The translations under genes were made by a program, and so were the position numbers. From the NCBI GenBank assembly GCA_025201765.1, contig MU623344.1, positions 186,001 to 250,000 on the forward strand: 64,000 bases of DNA, written 5' to 3'. Within the stretch, counting starts at the first letter, position 1. Each line of letters opens with the position of its first letter. The notes under the pieces were generated by a model, which was not told the DNA's origin, searched no databases, and was given only the letters and a program-made list of their open reading frames with translations. Origin of the DNA: Daldinia sp. FL1419. Lineage: Eukaryota; Ascomycota; Sordariomycetes; Xylariales; Hypoxylaceae. Shown here piece by piece: positions 24,193 through 36,839 of this stretch.

Positions 24193-26597
24193 TTTTGCGG
24201 TAGTTGATTTGCGACGCAAGAGGCACACCTATCAACGGTGGCAAAGCACTAAAACCAAGGAGTGAAGAGGAATGTGGCTTATCGATTAGCGCAAGGAATT
24301 GGCCAACTCTGACTGTCTGAGTAATAATTCACGATCGTCGATTGTGGAGCGCCGATGTAAGGAGCGGACGGCGCGGTGAATCTGGAGAACCTGGGGTTCG
24401 GACTGGCGGAAAGTACTAGAGTAAAATAACAAAAGTGAAAGAAACGGCGGAGCTAAGCGTCAACATTTGACGTGGAACTTAGGAATGAAATTAATTGGTA
24501 CTAGGGCGAGGGGATTTTTGGTTTTGTCCCAAAGACGTAAAGAAGAACTGCAGGGCCGCCGAAAAAAAAAAGTTCGCAGAGTGATTTAATTTTTTTTTCT
24601 AGGTTAGATGGCGCGTGAGATCTGCGAACACGGGGGTTGTTACCAATGGATAAACGTGGGTAGCATGACTAGCCGCACCTGCCCCAAACCCAAAGTCTCA
24701 GAAAAATTGAGTGCTGAAGGTATTGTACTTAAAGTGCTTAGGTTAGTTGGCTTAGCTGCTTAGAGGCTAGGATGTATGTTCCTGACCGTAACTTCAGGTA
24801 GGTATGGTCTTTATCGGCTCGGGTTTCCGCTGCAAGTAAACTCCCGTCCTGTACGTGACTTCTTATTCGCTTCATTGTTCCTCCGATCGATAAGCGATGC
24901 CCACTACCTGACACGGCTGCTTATCGCCGAAACTTGTTGGCATCCATACCTTCCTTCTGCCCTACCGGCGGCGCTAACGCTGATTCTAGTTAGGTTTCCT
25001 TTAGTCCATTTATTTATTAGTCCTGCATTTCACCAACTCACCAAGAACAACAAGTAAATGCAAGTAAATGCAAAGCGAATGCAATGCACCAAGCCGAGAA
25101 TGCGAAGGACTCTTCAATTCTCATTATCCATGGCAGTCCATGGACAAAGCTCCGCTCCTGGTGATCATCCTTAGTTCCTCGAAACCACAACTAAGCCTTT
25201 CATCCGATCAAATGAACGGCCGATTTCTGATTATGGAATCGACTCCATGGCGAATATTTTGCGTCCCAACAAGGGTTCGGGTCTAGAGCCTGATAGTCTG
25301 GTAGTCCTGTAGTCTGTTAGGCTATTAGCTAAGAATAAGCTGCCGCGGACCATCACTATAAAGCAACTCGGTATGTTAGTATCTTTTTATACGTATTATT
25401 GTATTGACTGTAGAAAGCTGTAAGAATGGTTCCCGACCAAGCGGCATGGTCAGCTGCGTATATATATACACACGATCATTTGATTAACTAAGCCGGGGCT
25501 GATGCAAATCCTTCCTATGACGGTCAAAAATTTATCAGTATGCATTCAAACACAATGGTTTGTTGAGAGGTATGGAGCGGAAACCCGTTGGGAGAAGACC
25601 GCTGCCAGCGACCTCCGAAATAAATCTCAGTAATCCCCGCACGTCCTCTCCTATCGTGGAATGTATTGGACTTCGTATCGGTCTCATGAAATCGTTCCAA
25701 ACGAAACATAAAAAATGAGGTAAATTTACCAAGACAGAGCGTCGAGCTATGCGCGGCAGTATTTGAAGGCTCCCTCTTGAGCAACCTGTTTTGCAAAGAA
25801 TTAAGTTTAGGAAGTTTCCTGGTTTAAATGCTACGCGTCTGGCTCATATATCAAACTCCCCATGTTACATTTCCGACGAACCTCTTGGCGGGGGGTCCCG
25901 TGTGTCCTCGGCAAAATACAACTTTCCCCAGGTCTCACGCACGTTACATATGATATGCATACGATCCGCGAGTGGTCAACGGCAAATCGGAGGTAGCATA
26001 AAGCATAGGATAAGGTGATGTGATATACACACACCGGCATTTACCGATATAACATAATAATCAATCGGGTCATAATTTTCGAATTTTTAGAGGTTAGATA
26101 CCTTGACATATTAAAGAAGCGTGAAATTGAAGGGGAGGGGAGTTAGTTCAATGGCGTTAATACAATCCGGCAAAGACCTTCGCTGAGCTCGTAGCTCGAA
26201 TTCATTAACAACGCATGGCCTGTATTGCGCGAGACAAGAATGGGGATATCTATCTAGGTAGTTTTAAATACGCAATTTGACGCTTCTTGAATATTTTAGG
26301 AAATACTGAAAATAGGCACAGTCCATCGCATTTAGAGAAATTTTAATGACCTTCATCAGCTGAAAGACATCCCAAATACAACCATATAAGAAGAGCTAGG
26401 GCTATTGTGGATTAGGGACGATCCCCCCCTTTTCCCCTATCCTAGGGTAGCTCATCTTCACCTATAAAATAATTACAATTCATGTCTTTTAGTTACGTAA
26501 GAGACGCTCTGAAGTTTTACATACGGGACTAACATTGATATCAATATAAGGATTCTAAAAGAGGTATTATTTATCGATTAATTTCGTAATGGGGAGG
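24193..26597. other. promoter of AGC1 and gene-free DNA up to the retrotransposon
   Basis: The first few hundred bases are the AGC1 5' region. The rest carries no convincing gene; composition becomes more AT-rich from about 26050 toward the LTR element, as often happens when RIP leaks out of a repeat. Confidence 0.5.
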
Positions 26598-26601
26598 GAG
26601 G

Positions 26602-26811
26602 TGTGGATCCTGCTGGAAGCACGGACCACCTGGCCTGGCAGAATTATACACTGCCTAAGGCTAGATTTAGTATAAATATCTACGCCATAAACCTAATATA
26701 AATTCTTAGAAAATATATAATTAATTCATCACTAATACAAACTTACTTAGGCCTCAGCTATTACATACTAGTTAATGCCCCAAATCTCAAATGAAACCAC
26801 CTAAATGCATA
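26602..26811 (+). repeat. 5' LTR (210 bp)
   Basis: It starts TGTGGATCC and ends ATGCATA. It aligns without gaps to the 3' copy. By hand I count about 32 mismatches, every one a transition. The host duplication GAGG precedes it. Confidence 0.9.
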
Positions 26812-29800
26812 AATAGCTATTTACATTGACAAACCGCCAAAGTAAATAATTTAATTGATTGTTTTTGAGTGCTTACATGTCAAAAACAATTAAAAAACAT
26901 ATACCCTTTTTATTAAAAATTCTTATTATTTTGTTATATTATTGCAACCGAGCATAATATCCGAAAACGAGAGTGGAGAGTCCTTTAAAATTATTATTAA
27001 CCCATTTATTAATCCTATTAATAACTATAATTTAAAAATTACAATATCAACTATAAATAAATATTTAGACGTTATAATTAACATAATACAAAGCACAATT
27101 AACAATTACATATAAAACAACAACTTCCAAGCCTTTTAAGGCCGTATGGAAATGCAATTTACCTAATTAATATATAAACTCAACCAATTTAATAAAGGTA
27201 AAAATGTAACCAATAAAGGCAAAGTTAATATATTAATTATTACAATTAATATATTAAATCCAATATATTAAACTACCCAGAATTAACTTGTAAATAATTA
27301 AATCAACTTTAATCAAATAGGTTTCTCAACTATTAACATAACCCAATAAAAACAAAAAATAAAAGGGATATAACCTAATGTTATTTTAATAGTAAAAACC
27401 AACCACTTTCCTTATTATAAGGTAAAAAATAAAATTATATTCCTACCACATTTTAAACTAATATAAACTAATAATATAATATTTAATAAATTATATAATA
27501 TATAAAATCAATTAAAAATAACCCTAATACCCTACAAATTATAAATAACCAAAATATTAATTAAATTAATTAGAAATTTTTAACAAATTATTGAATAAAT
27601 ATAACAAACCTTATCTAATTAATTGACTTTTACAAAGGCAATTATATAAATCTTTAACACTTATTATACATTATTTAACCCAATTATCATATTCTTAACC
27701 CTCCTACCCTACCAAAATAAAATTATAATTAATTTTATAAGATATATACGTAATAATTTCTATAGATTCCCCATTCCAAACTATAATATATCCCAAATTT
27801 ATAAAATACTAATACATTTCTTACACATACACATTCCTAATATTTAATAAATATATCAAAATTATATACCAAAATAATCTACCCAAAAAATAATAAAAGA
27901 AATAATCCACTAAACCACTATAATAACATAGATAATTATAGAAAACAAAATTTACAACACACCAACAACCATAATTAAACTACAAAATACTATTATACCA
28001 TTTTATAAATTAAATATCTTAAACATTATTCAAAATAAACCCAATAATATTAAAATAACGCCATTAAACATACGCAAATCCATTCCAATTATTACACAAA
28101 AGGCTGCTATTTTAGATCCTTAAAGTGACAATAAAAAGATCCATACAATTAAAGAAGATAGCTATACAACCAAAACTAAAAATAAGTTTTATTATATATA
28201 TTATAAAAAAAATTATTGGATTAGAAATTATAAGTAGAAATTCTGTAATAATAATAATGAAAATAAAAAAATCATTTTAAAAAGCACATTATATAAAAAT
28301 AATAAAAAACATATATATTTTGCCAAACAAATCAAAAACATATTAAATTAGAAATGTAAAAACAGCAAGAAAACGCACATTATAATAAACAACAACAACA
28401 ATGAGGATGATGATCAAGTATAAGCCAACCCATTCAATAAAGAGTTTTTTAAGGCATAGCTATCAAAACTATTCAATTATTTTGAGGTTAAAGATGAATA
28501 GGGGTGCTACATTTATTAGGTAGCAATAAACACCAACAAAAAACCACAATTAAAATGAAATAAACCTATACAAAAAAATTATAGCAAAAACTATAACGTT
28601 TTTAAAGCACATATACATAATAGCTACAATTTCTCAGTTTTTTTTGATTATAAATATTTTTTTTATTATATTTCAAAATTTCTTGCAATTAAAATATAAA
28701 TTTACAAATTATTTAATCCATCTACTATAACCAGAATCAGTAACAGAAGACCATATATTTTATATAACACTATTATATATAATAAATTTAAGATTAAAGA
28801 CAATTATAATACCACTTTTATTATTTTAATAGGTATTATACCTAATAGTATATTCCCCAACAATCTTATTATTAGTAAAAGAATTTTCCATAAATAAGAT
28901 ATTCTTTATAATGGACTGCATTAGAACTAATCTTTAAAATTTATGGGATATAAGGGTAGGTTAATTATTAAATTTATATAAAATCTTTTAACTTATATTG
29001 TAATAGAAATTACATATAAAATAGGTAATATATTTAAATGTATTAAATAGTATAAAAATATATTAATAAATAATCTTAAAATCTAAATATACTTGCAAAA
29101 ATATAAAATTAAATTTATAACATTATTTAATCCATTAAAACATCATATAAACATCTAGATTAAAATAAAATATAAAATTAATATAAATAATAATTTATTA
29201 ATTAAATTACTTCCATAATAATATAATCCTTAATAAAAATAAATTTTATAAAAATTTATTAAAAAGTATAAGGGTAAAATCATATGTTGGAATAAAAATC
29301 TATAAATATCTCTATCTTTTTTAATATTTAAAAAAATCTTAAACCAAATAGTAATATTAAAGAAAAATAATTTAAATATAATTTGGCATTTTTGTTACAA
29401 TTATTGTAAAATGAATAAATAAATCAAAAAAAATATTCATCCATTACTTAATCTTTAAAATCAAATATAAAAAACAATAGGTCATAAATGGATAATATTT
29501 ATTAATCTAAAAGATAATTTTTAATAATTATGTATCCATATAAAAAATTGTAAAAAAATTGTATTTGTAATATTGTTTAAAATATTTAAATAAATAATTA
29601 TATTATTTAAATTAACTAATATATTAATAATATTTTAAATATTTATTAATAAAATTTTAGGTAAATTTTATGAATGGTTGGTAGGTATTTTTAATAATAT
29701 TTATATATAAATTGATATTAAAAAATAATTATATAAGTAAATAATGTTTATATTTTAATAACTAATAGATTATAGTATGCTTATCAATAGTAAGAAAAGT

Positions 29801-31988
29801 TTTTTATTTGTATGAAAAGGTGTATTCTTAAGTTTCGTTATTTTAGAATGAAGTATTGAAGTTGATTTAGTTAAGGTTACAATTATTCAGAAATATTTTA
29901 TATTTTAAATTATAATGGAAATATAAATATTTATTAATATTGTAAATTATTTCAAAAACCTTATTAATAAATATTTATATTTTATTATATTATTAATAAC
30001 TTTAATAGGAGGTTAATAGAAAAATATATCAGTTAAATTAACAAAAGAAATTAAATAAGTATAGTATAAAATACATAAATATATTATTACTATACCTATA
30101 ATACAATAATTTAATTAAAAATTATCCATTATATTAAAATTAAATATTAATAAAAAATATATAAGAATAACATTATTATAACCTCATCCATATAACAATT
30201 AATAAATTTTATATTTAATAACCTATTTTTCCAAAACCTTAATAATAATATAATAACATTATTTAACATAAAAGTAAAAATTATTCAAAATTATATTCTT
30301 ATTATAGTATTAATGTTATTAGGTTAAAGGAGACAATATTACTATAATTACAAATTATAAATTATTAAAAATGATTAATAATAAAATTAAATAACCAACT
30401 CAAATCTTACATTTTTTCAATTCTATTAAACATTACAGCATACATATCATTTACAAACCAAAAAAAACCAATATCTTAATTAATTATTTATTTAAACCAC
30501 TAGAAATAACGCACATTAAATTTCATTTAATAACTAATAAAAAATAACAACATATTATAAAATATTTATATAAATTAAATCAACTTAATTTACAAACAAT
30601 ATACAAATATTTAAAATTAAATATAAAATAATTTTCATATTTTAAAAAGAAATAAATTCACAATTATTTCATAACATACAAAAATAAATTATATAAAATT
30701 TTAATACACAAACAAACACCCAACAACCCACCACATATAACAAAACTAATTCATAAAACAATAATTCTTCAAAAAATATTAAATTATAATGAACTATTAA
30801 TTTATATACACTTGTTATATATAAATTATAGATATCCCATTATGGAAATACTTTAACAAAAAATATCAAAAAAGTACTAACACCCAAATTTAACATTAAC
30901 TACATAAAAAATAATAATAAAATATTTTAATTACTAATTAATAAAAAAATTAAATCCTATACTACCCAATTTATAATTTATTTAACCACTTACACCTCTA
31001 ACCAAATAAACAATCAATCATACATCAATATATATTATTACAATATTAATAATTATTAAATATACCACAAAATAAATTACAACTGCAATTATACTAAATA
31101 TATTATTTATTAATTATATATCATTATTAAAATTAATTAATAATATTTTCAATTACCCATAAAAATAGATCAACAATAACATAAATAATTTTATAAATTA
31201 TAACATTAAATAATAGATTAAGAACTACAAATCTATAATCAAAATAATTATTCTATTATATTTTAAAATTAATAGAAAAATAAAAAAGGTAAATAAAAAT
31301 ATTAAACAAATTATATTTTAAAAATATTATATAAATTTATTTATAATTTCCTTAATTAAATTACTTAAATATATATTAATAATTTATAATTATATTTTAA
31401 AATAAAGAGAATATAATAGTTATTTCCTCTTATTTAATATATAATTACTATAATTCCAATAATTTCCTAATTTTATCAAATATAATTATAAAATTAATAA
31501 AGAAAAAAAAAGGATATTTATAATTAAATTAATTATAAAATACAAAATTTTATTAATTTATAATTAATTTAATAATATTAAATTATTTAAAAATTAAATA
31601 TATATTTATTTACAAAAAAAAAAAAGCTTAATATAAACCTACGCATCTAAAGATTGGGTATTACAAGTATATTAATAAATATCCAAATATAAACCCTATT
31701 ATAATGGTCCTTAGGTCATAATAAGTTATTATTTAGGTAATATATATAAGATTTAGAGTTCTAAAAGTATAAAATTATAAAATAAATATAATAGCATAAA
31801 TTTATTTTTAATTTATATTAATAATAGATATTTGGTATAAAATATATAATATATTAATAAATATATATTAAAGTAAGAAAAAGTTAGGCTTATATATTTA
31901 ATAATATAGATAGAATATTGGTATATAGATTAACTAAGAAAATCATATGTAATATTTGAGGACAAGCATTTTGGGATGAAGAAGATAG

Positions 31989-32198
31989 TGTGGATCTTGC
32001 TGGAAGTATGGATTACCTGGCCTGGCAGAATTATATACCGCTTAGGACTAGATTTAGTATAAATATCCATACCACAAACCTAATATAAATTTTTAAAAAA
32101 TATATAATTAGTTCATTACTAGTACAAACTTACTTAGGCCTTAACTATTACATGTTAGTTGGTGCCCCAAATCTTAGGTAAAACCACTTAAACGCACA
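31989..32198 (+). repeat. 3' LTR (210 bp)
   Basis: It starts TGTGGATCT and ends ACGCACA. Length is identical to the 5' LTR. It is preceded by the purine tract and followed by GAGG(T), then by a TAGGTACCTA-rich host sequence. Confidence 0.9.
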
Positions 32199-32202
32199 GA
32201 GG

Positions 32203-32695
32203 TACTTAGGTAGGTACCTAGGTAGATAATGTTAGATAGCCAGAGGAATTAATATTTGGGAATATCACCTAGAATAATGATACACGTAGACTCTTATACG
32301 TTGGAAATCTAGCAACGAAGATAGACCTCGGGTTCTTCGTTACATTGAAACAATCCGTCTTTTGAGTGTACTTGTCTTTCCTATAAGCTATTACAACCAC
32401 CTTGCTTCGTTAAACGTTCATATATTAAAACCTATGTACTACCTACAGGTAGGTACCTAATTCCCGACGAAAGGGTTGTTATTATTACACGTTACCTCCT
32501 AGCCAATTACCATGCAGCTTGGTAGCTTCTCGTATATTTATATTAGTAGTAAAGGATTGCTTTTAACCGAAACCCTCATGAATATCAAGTACATACGTAA
32601 TATTACCTATACCAAGATAACACACCCACAGATTAATCTACCTTGATGCTGACGTTAAAGAGTCCTGCTAAATCTTCGATCAGTTGCATGGCGTG
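32203..32695. other. spacer between LTR element and the membrane-protein gene
   Basis: It contains two TAGGTACCTA clusters (about 32205-32225 and 32446-32459) and no gene. The 3' UTR of the minus-strand gene at 32696 probably lies here. Confidence 0.5.
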
Positions 32696-33667
32696 TCATC
32701 TAACGCTTCTCCATTCCTCACCTGGCCCCAGTTCTGCTGGTCTTGACACATATGGCATCTCGAACAATTCCGTGCCGTGGAATTGTACCGGTCTAGTAGA
32801 TGCGCTTCTGTCACTACCTGTGTACCTTGAAACCCTGTTTACTGGCTGCATGCTTTCATATGGTGATGGGATATTTTGTACTACGGCCTCTTTATCACCG
32901 TAATTTTTCCTCCGCCGCCTCCATAAGAGGAATGCCCCTGCAACTATCAACGCGACGGCTGCTAAGGCGCCGATTCCAATTCCGGCCCCCGCACCGGCCG
33001 AGAGTGACCCGGCAGATGGTGATGATAATAATGACGACGACAACGGGGTTCGGGTCGTGGAGGTGGACTTGGGCCCTAAAGACGATGTAGCTACAATAGA
33101 AGATGCGGGATCGGACGCTGCCCATCTAATTTCAACGCCAAATGCATTTATTGCTCCTCCCGAGTTCCCAGTTATGGTCATTGTTTCGGGTGGTTTCCCT
33201 TCGGTTCTAGTTGTAAACACATACACTACGTCAGTATCCATGGGCAGACGGCAAGCTTCGGTGGTCCGGTATCCGAAGTCGAAGGACCCGGCGCTTTGGC
33301 AGCTATAATGACTATTAATTAAAGTATTAGCTATGCGCCTTTCGTGAAATATCGGGGTCAGTTTTAGAAGAACATACTAAGGACAGCATGTTGCAGTTGA
33401 CTCTAAGCCGTTGTCATGTTGACACATTATCGAATAGCCACTTGGGCATTTATCGGAGTATATAAATGCGCCTGGTGTGGGCTGCCAATCTGTAGGGAAA
33501 CAATCTGAGGTGCTTGTTGACGGACCGAGATGATAAAATGGACAACGCTTGGTGAAGCTGGTGGAGCTGGTGTAACCAACACAATACTTAATATCAATGA
33601 GGCCGTAAATGTCTTGAGTACATGATGGTGAAGGTGTAAAGACCTTAGTAGTTTGCGAAGTATCCAT
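32696..33667 (-). CDS. Cys-rich single-pass membrane protein, fungal-specific, function unknown
   Basis: Exons 33667-33378 and 33302-32696 with a 75-bp intron (GTATGT...ATTATAG); removing it turns an in-frame TAG into Tyr and yields 298 residues. The ectodomain begins VFTPSPSCT and carries regularly spaced Cys (CPFYHLGP, SDCFPTDW, CPSGYSIMC, TATCCPYC), then a region ending NAFGVEIRWAASD. This order is shared by many uncharacterised Pezizomycotina membrane proteins. A Ser/Thr-rich stalk leads to a Gly/Ala/Ile/Val membrane helix (about residues 200-224), a WRRRRK stop-transfer and a 70-residue cytoplasmic tail. The start is uncertain: I use the Met at 33667 before DTSQTTK, but the frame is open to 33745. 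No cleavable signal peptide is obvious with either start. A surface sensor or cell-wall role is possible but unproven. Confidence 0.75.
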
Positions 33668-34812
33668 ATTATACACTGGAAATGCTTGATATATAATATA
33701 TCGAAAGGAAGTAGAATGATAGCTAGAAAGGGGGAAACGCATCAATAAAATACATACGTACTAAACTTGGGGGTAAGCCGCCACATTTACATATGGTCTT
33801 GTAGATTTAAATATATTAGAATCCTGCGTCTCTCTTAAAGGGGCTAGGACTCACCTGCAATCGCAAGAATGCGGCGGATGTCCCTTAATGTAGACACCTA
33901 GTGGTTACACGGCACTTGAGAGATGAAGCATGAAGCAGTGGGTATATATACCCTGGTAACTGCCCCCAAAGCCCCCATTCTATAAGGAGGTAGTAGTTGG
34001 TAGTTAAGGAGTACTACATGTATCATAAATATAATCAATATCCTACCATGGGAGGTAAGCATGGAATATTGCCAATTCTATCAGCAAATAGATAAATTAT
34101 ACGCATCATCTTCTGCTGGAGCTTGCAGTGTAGGTGAAAAGGAGAAATAGAATAAACCGTGACTTTTTATCATATATAGGTAGGTACTAACACTCGTACA
34201 CCCAACCTAAGGGTTACTACATAGATGCCAGGGTAGAGGAGATATGTATCTCAAGAGGTACTTTTAGATACGTAGGTACGTGACAGGTATGTGTATTGTA
34301 CAGCCTGAGATATACCCCGCCATCTGTCTCTCAAGCAAAAGAACTCACCCTCTGGTTAGTCTTGACGTTTCCAATCCTTTTTTTGTATAAAAAAAAATAA
34401 GAAGAAAAAAAAAGAGAAACGAAGCTCTCTAAATCAAAGCGTTTATCTAACAGAAGTCATTCAACAACCTGCGATGGCTGGTAATGATTGGGCCATTATT
34501 TACTTGTTTATCTGAGGAGGAGAAATTATACCGTCACCACCTATCAAGTTTAGTTAACCCTCCTATTGATTCTCTTCCAATACCCTGCTTTCGATACCAT
34601 TGGTAAATTCAGGGCGGTGTGGCTAGGAACGAATGTTGTACTTCGCCAAGTTTCTCCGGAGTCCTTCGTTAGCCTCACTTTACACAAATGGGGACAGGCT
34701 CATAGCCGGGTATAAGAATTGCCAAACCTAAATGTCTTTTCAGACATGGTCGTGGATGCGTCAAAGTTCACCATGAAATAACAAATAAGAAACTGAGAGT
34801 ACAGGTTGATAA
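33668..34812. other. intergenic region
   Basis: Upstream region of the membrane-protein gene, TAGGTA-type motifs near 34178-34190 and 34270-34285, and an A-rich run near 34390-34415. No gene is supported. Confidence 0.5.
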
Positions 34813-35025
34813 ATCAACGTCGCAGAATGTAAGGGATATCACGAAGAACTATCTCGTGTGGATGACGAATGCCTGGGATGGAGAGTGACAGGTGTCGGAA
34901 ATAAACCAACCCCATTGTTAATTGTACAAGCTAATACGTTTATTGAGGACGGAATAGTTGTGTTAAAGGAATACGACCCCACTATCGAGGGCATCATTCG
35001 GAATTGGTATGAACGCAAAGCCTAA
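34813..35025 (+). pseudogene. C-terminal coding relic of unknown family
   Basis: A 70-codon frame without an ATG, opening right after a TAA at 34810-34812 and closed by TAA at 35023. The residues look protein-like: GYHEELSRVDDECLGW, VTGVGNKPTPLLIVQANTF, then EDGIVVLKEYDPT and a C-terminus ending NWYERKA. A CGCAG acceptor-like site at 34820-34824 could mark the original exon edge. I cannot name the family. Upstream sequence does not continue the frame, so this is probably the last exon of a decayed gene. Confidence 0.4.
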
Positions 35026-35245
35026 CCCAACTGAGAGTATTCAGGTAAGCTGTGTAATCTGTAGCGCCAACTGAACAAAGGCAAAGACTAGACCTAGTCC
35101 TCCAATATGATGACTGCCTAAGATGTCAGCCACGATGATGAGTCGCGATTGTCTAGCCATAATTCTTTCCGAGATCTAGGCTTCCCTTCATCTAAGTATA
35201 TACTTAGAGCGACAAGTCGTGCTCTTAGATGTGGAAAATCTCGTG

Positions 35246-35773
35246 CTACCTAGGTAACTCATAGCTATCACGCTCTTTGATCCCTAGCGGTAAGTCGAAT
35301 CTTTTCTTCCCGCATATATCCAATAGAAGTTCGTCACGGCTCCTCTTTGGAATATGTTCGAAAGGACGCAACTTCCGAAAATATTTTCGAGATCTCGGAT
35401 GTTGCTCGAATAGGAGCCTGTAGGAAAGTAACATTTCCCTTAGGAGTTCTGTTACGTCTTGTGGCGTGGCCCAGTGGGGATCATCAAAGAGATGGGAAGC
35501 GCATGAATGAATCACAGATCGACCATGGTTATGATCACCGAGACTCCTTATACAGAAATATGGGTAGCGAAATGCGTATAAAATGCGTGCGTTCCTGTCT
35601 AATTCGAGATGGTAGGTAAGGTTGTCAGACCAACTTATAGAGATGCCGCCGATCGTCGTCAAGTAATATGTATTAAAAACTGAAGGCTTAATAGACTTAA
35701 GGCTATTGAAAGCCCTAATATTTTCCGCATCCCCAAGAGTATTATAATTACATGGGGAGAATATTAAGTCGAA
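35246..35773 (-). pseudogene. fragment of a conserved fungal protein with ISW-DNL motif
   Basis: The frame is open from 35773 to the TAG at 35246 (175 codons) with no ATG near its start. It carries TIGGISISWSDNLTYHLEL, then ILYAFRYPYFC, WATPQDVTELLREMLLSYRLLF and a basic stretch RKYFRKLRPF. This arrangement (I-WTDNL, a FRYPSFC-like strand, a VTELLREILLSYRLLFGQ-like helix) occurs in a large uncharacterised Pezizomycotina family of several hundred residues. The fragment lacks both ends and lies among other relics, so I treat it as non-functional. The family is recalled from motif pattern only. Confidence 0.5.
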
Positions 35774-35878
35774 TCATAAAAGCGGCTTTGGAAGTCGTTT
35801 GCTCCCGTGGGCGCATACCAGTATGCGGAGTTGCTCCTCTGTTGTAGTTGGTAAGTCAATATCTATTGTCTTCTATTA

Positions 35879-36839
35879 GTCGAGGATGGCAGACAACTTT
35901 ACGAGTATGAAACGTACCATGTTTTGCGAAGTCAAGTAGACAGTGCAGTTCAGACATTCGAAGATAAATCAACCCCAGCATACGCAAATGCTATTGATCT
36001 GGCTGGGTTAATTGGCCTCCGTCTATGTCAACTATCACTCACTCTAAAGCCATTCAAAGAAGCGCTAGAACTTCGTAAAAAACAAGCTGATCTTGATGAT
36101 CCATTTACTGCTTCCAGTCTGAATAATATAGCACTTGCATATATAGAGATGGGAGGCCTAGAGGAAGCATATTCCACACATCAACAAGCTATAGATATTA
36201 GGCTCTGCTCCAACAGTAATAAGATAGGGAACTCCTACAGAAACACGACCAGCTTTCTATTGCGGATGAGGCTTTCTTGAATACGGGCAGCCCGCGTTTT
36301 CCAGGCGACATGGTTCTCCCATTTCGTATTCGACTCGGACAAGGACGTGTAGACGACGCACTGCGGCTGGCATCCAAAGCACTCGCGTCCTGTCAGAAGC
36401 TTCAAGGTAACCGACTAAAGACTTGCGATTCTCTATAGGCATAATGTAGCATGTATCTTACACCTACAGGAGCATCTCGCTTCGGCCATGTAAGTGTTAA
36501 GCCTCCATTATGTTTGCTTCGCTCGTAGTGTTACTAACTTTGCCGAAGCGAGTTTCTAAGACAACTCGTTTATATTTTAGAGCCTTTAAACGAAGGTAAG
36601 GGTCGACTTGCTCATGTTATATATAAATTATCAGTCTTGTATGGGGAGAAGGGCGCTGCGGCAGACAGTCATTCTTGTAAAATAAGGGCCTTGGAGATTA
36701 GAGAATATTTGCGACCGGATGACAGAGAACAGCCCTTCGAGGAGGAGTATTTCTCCAAGCTGACATTATGGATGCTATGGTTACCATACTCTGAGGGGCT
36801 ACAGTATAATATCGAATATTTGGCCTACTCATACAGTAT
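35879..36839 (+). pseudogene. broken TPR-repeat protein gene
   Basis: Three colinear plus-strand blocks resemble the C-terminal tetratricopeptide part of fungal NLR-associated TPR proteins. Block one (to 36265) has EDGRQLYEYETYHVLRSQV, SLNNIALAYIEMGGLEEA and IRLCSNSNKIGNSYRN. Block two, in another frame from about 36266, has FLNTGSPRFPGDMVL and DDALRLASKALASCQKL followed by GNRLKTCDSL and a stop. Block three (about 36585-36780) has LNEGKGRLAHVIYKLSVLYGEKG and ends FSKLTLWMLW. At least two frame breaks and one deletion separate them; an intron with TTACTAAC may lie at about 36489-36580. The N-terminal effector/NTPase part is absent. Intact relatives are multi-repeat signalling proteins. Confidence 0.65.

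Larger units (their letters stand above)
26602..32198 (+). mobile_element. RIP-destroyed LTR retrotransposon, Ty3/gypsy-like
   Basis: A 5597-bp element bounded by two 210-bp direct repeats, each starting TG and ending CA or TA, and flanked by a candidate 4-bp target duplication GAGG (26598-26601 and 32199-32202). The interior is extremely AT-rich and has no open frame above background on either strand. A purine-rich tract (GGGATGAAGAAGATAG, about 31973-31988) abuts the 3' LTR, setting the plus-strand orientation. Just before it the DNA still reads FEDKHFGMK, compatible with the FEDK-type C-terminus of fungal gypsy pol. A KCKNSKKTHI-like trace near 28350 may be a mutated gag zinc knuckle. Superfamily is a moderate call; structure and RIP are clear. 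The element is inert. Confidence 0.9.

Noticed and set aside
26602..32198. Possibility that the AT-rich block is a centromere core or mitochondrial insert
   Set aside because: Matched 210-bp LTRs, a target duplication and a purine tract before the 3' LTR show it is a single RIP-mutated retroelement.
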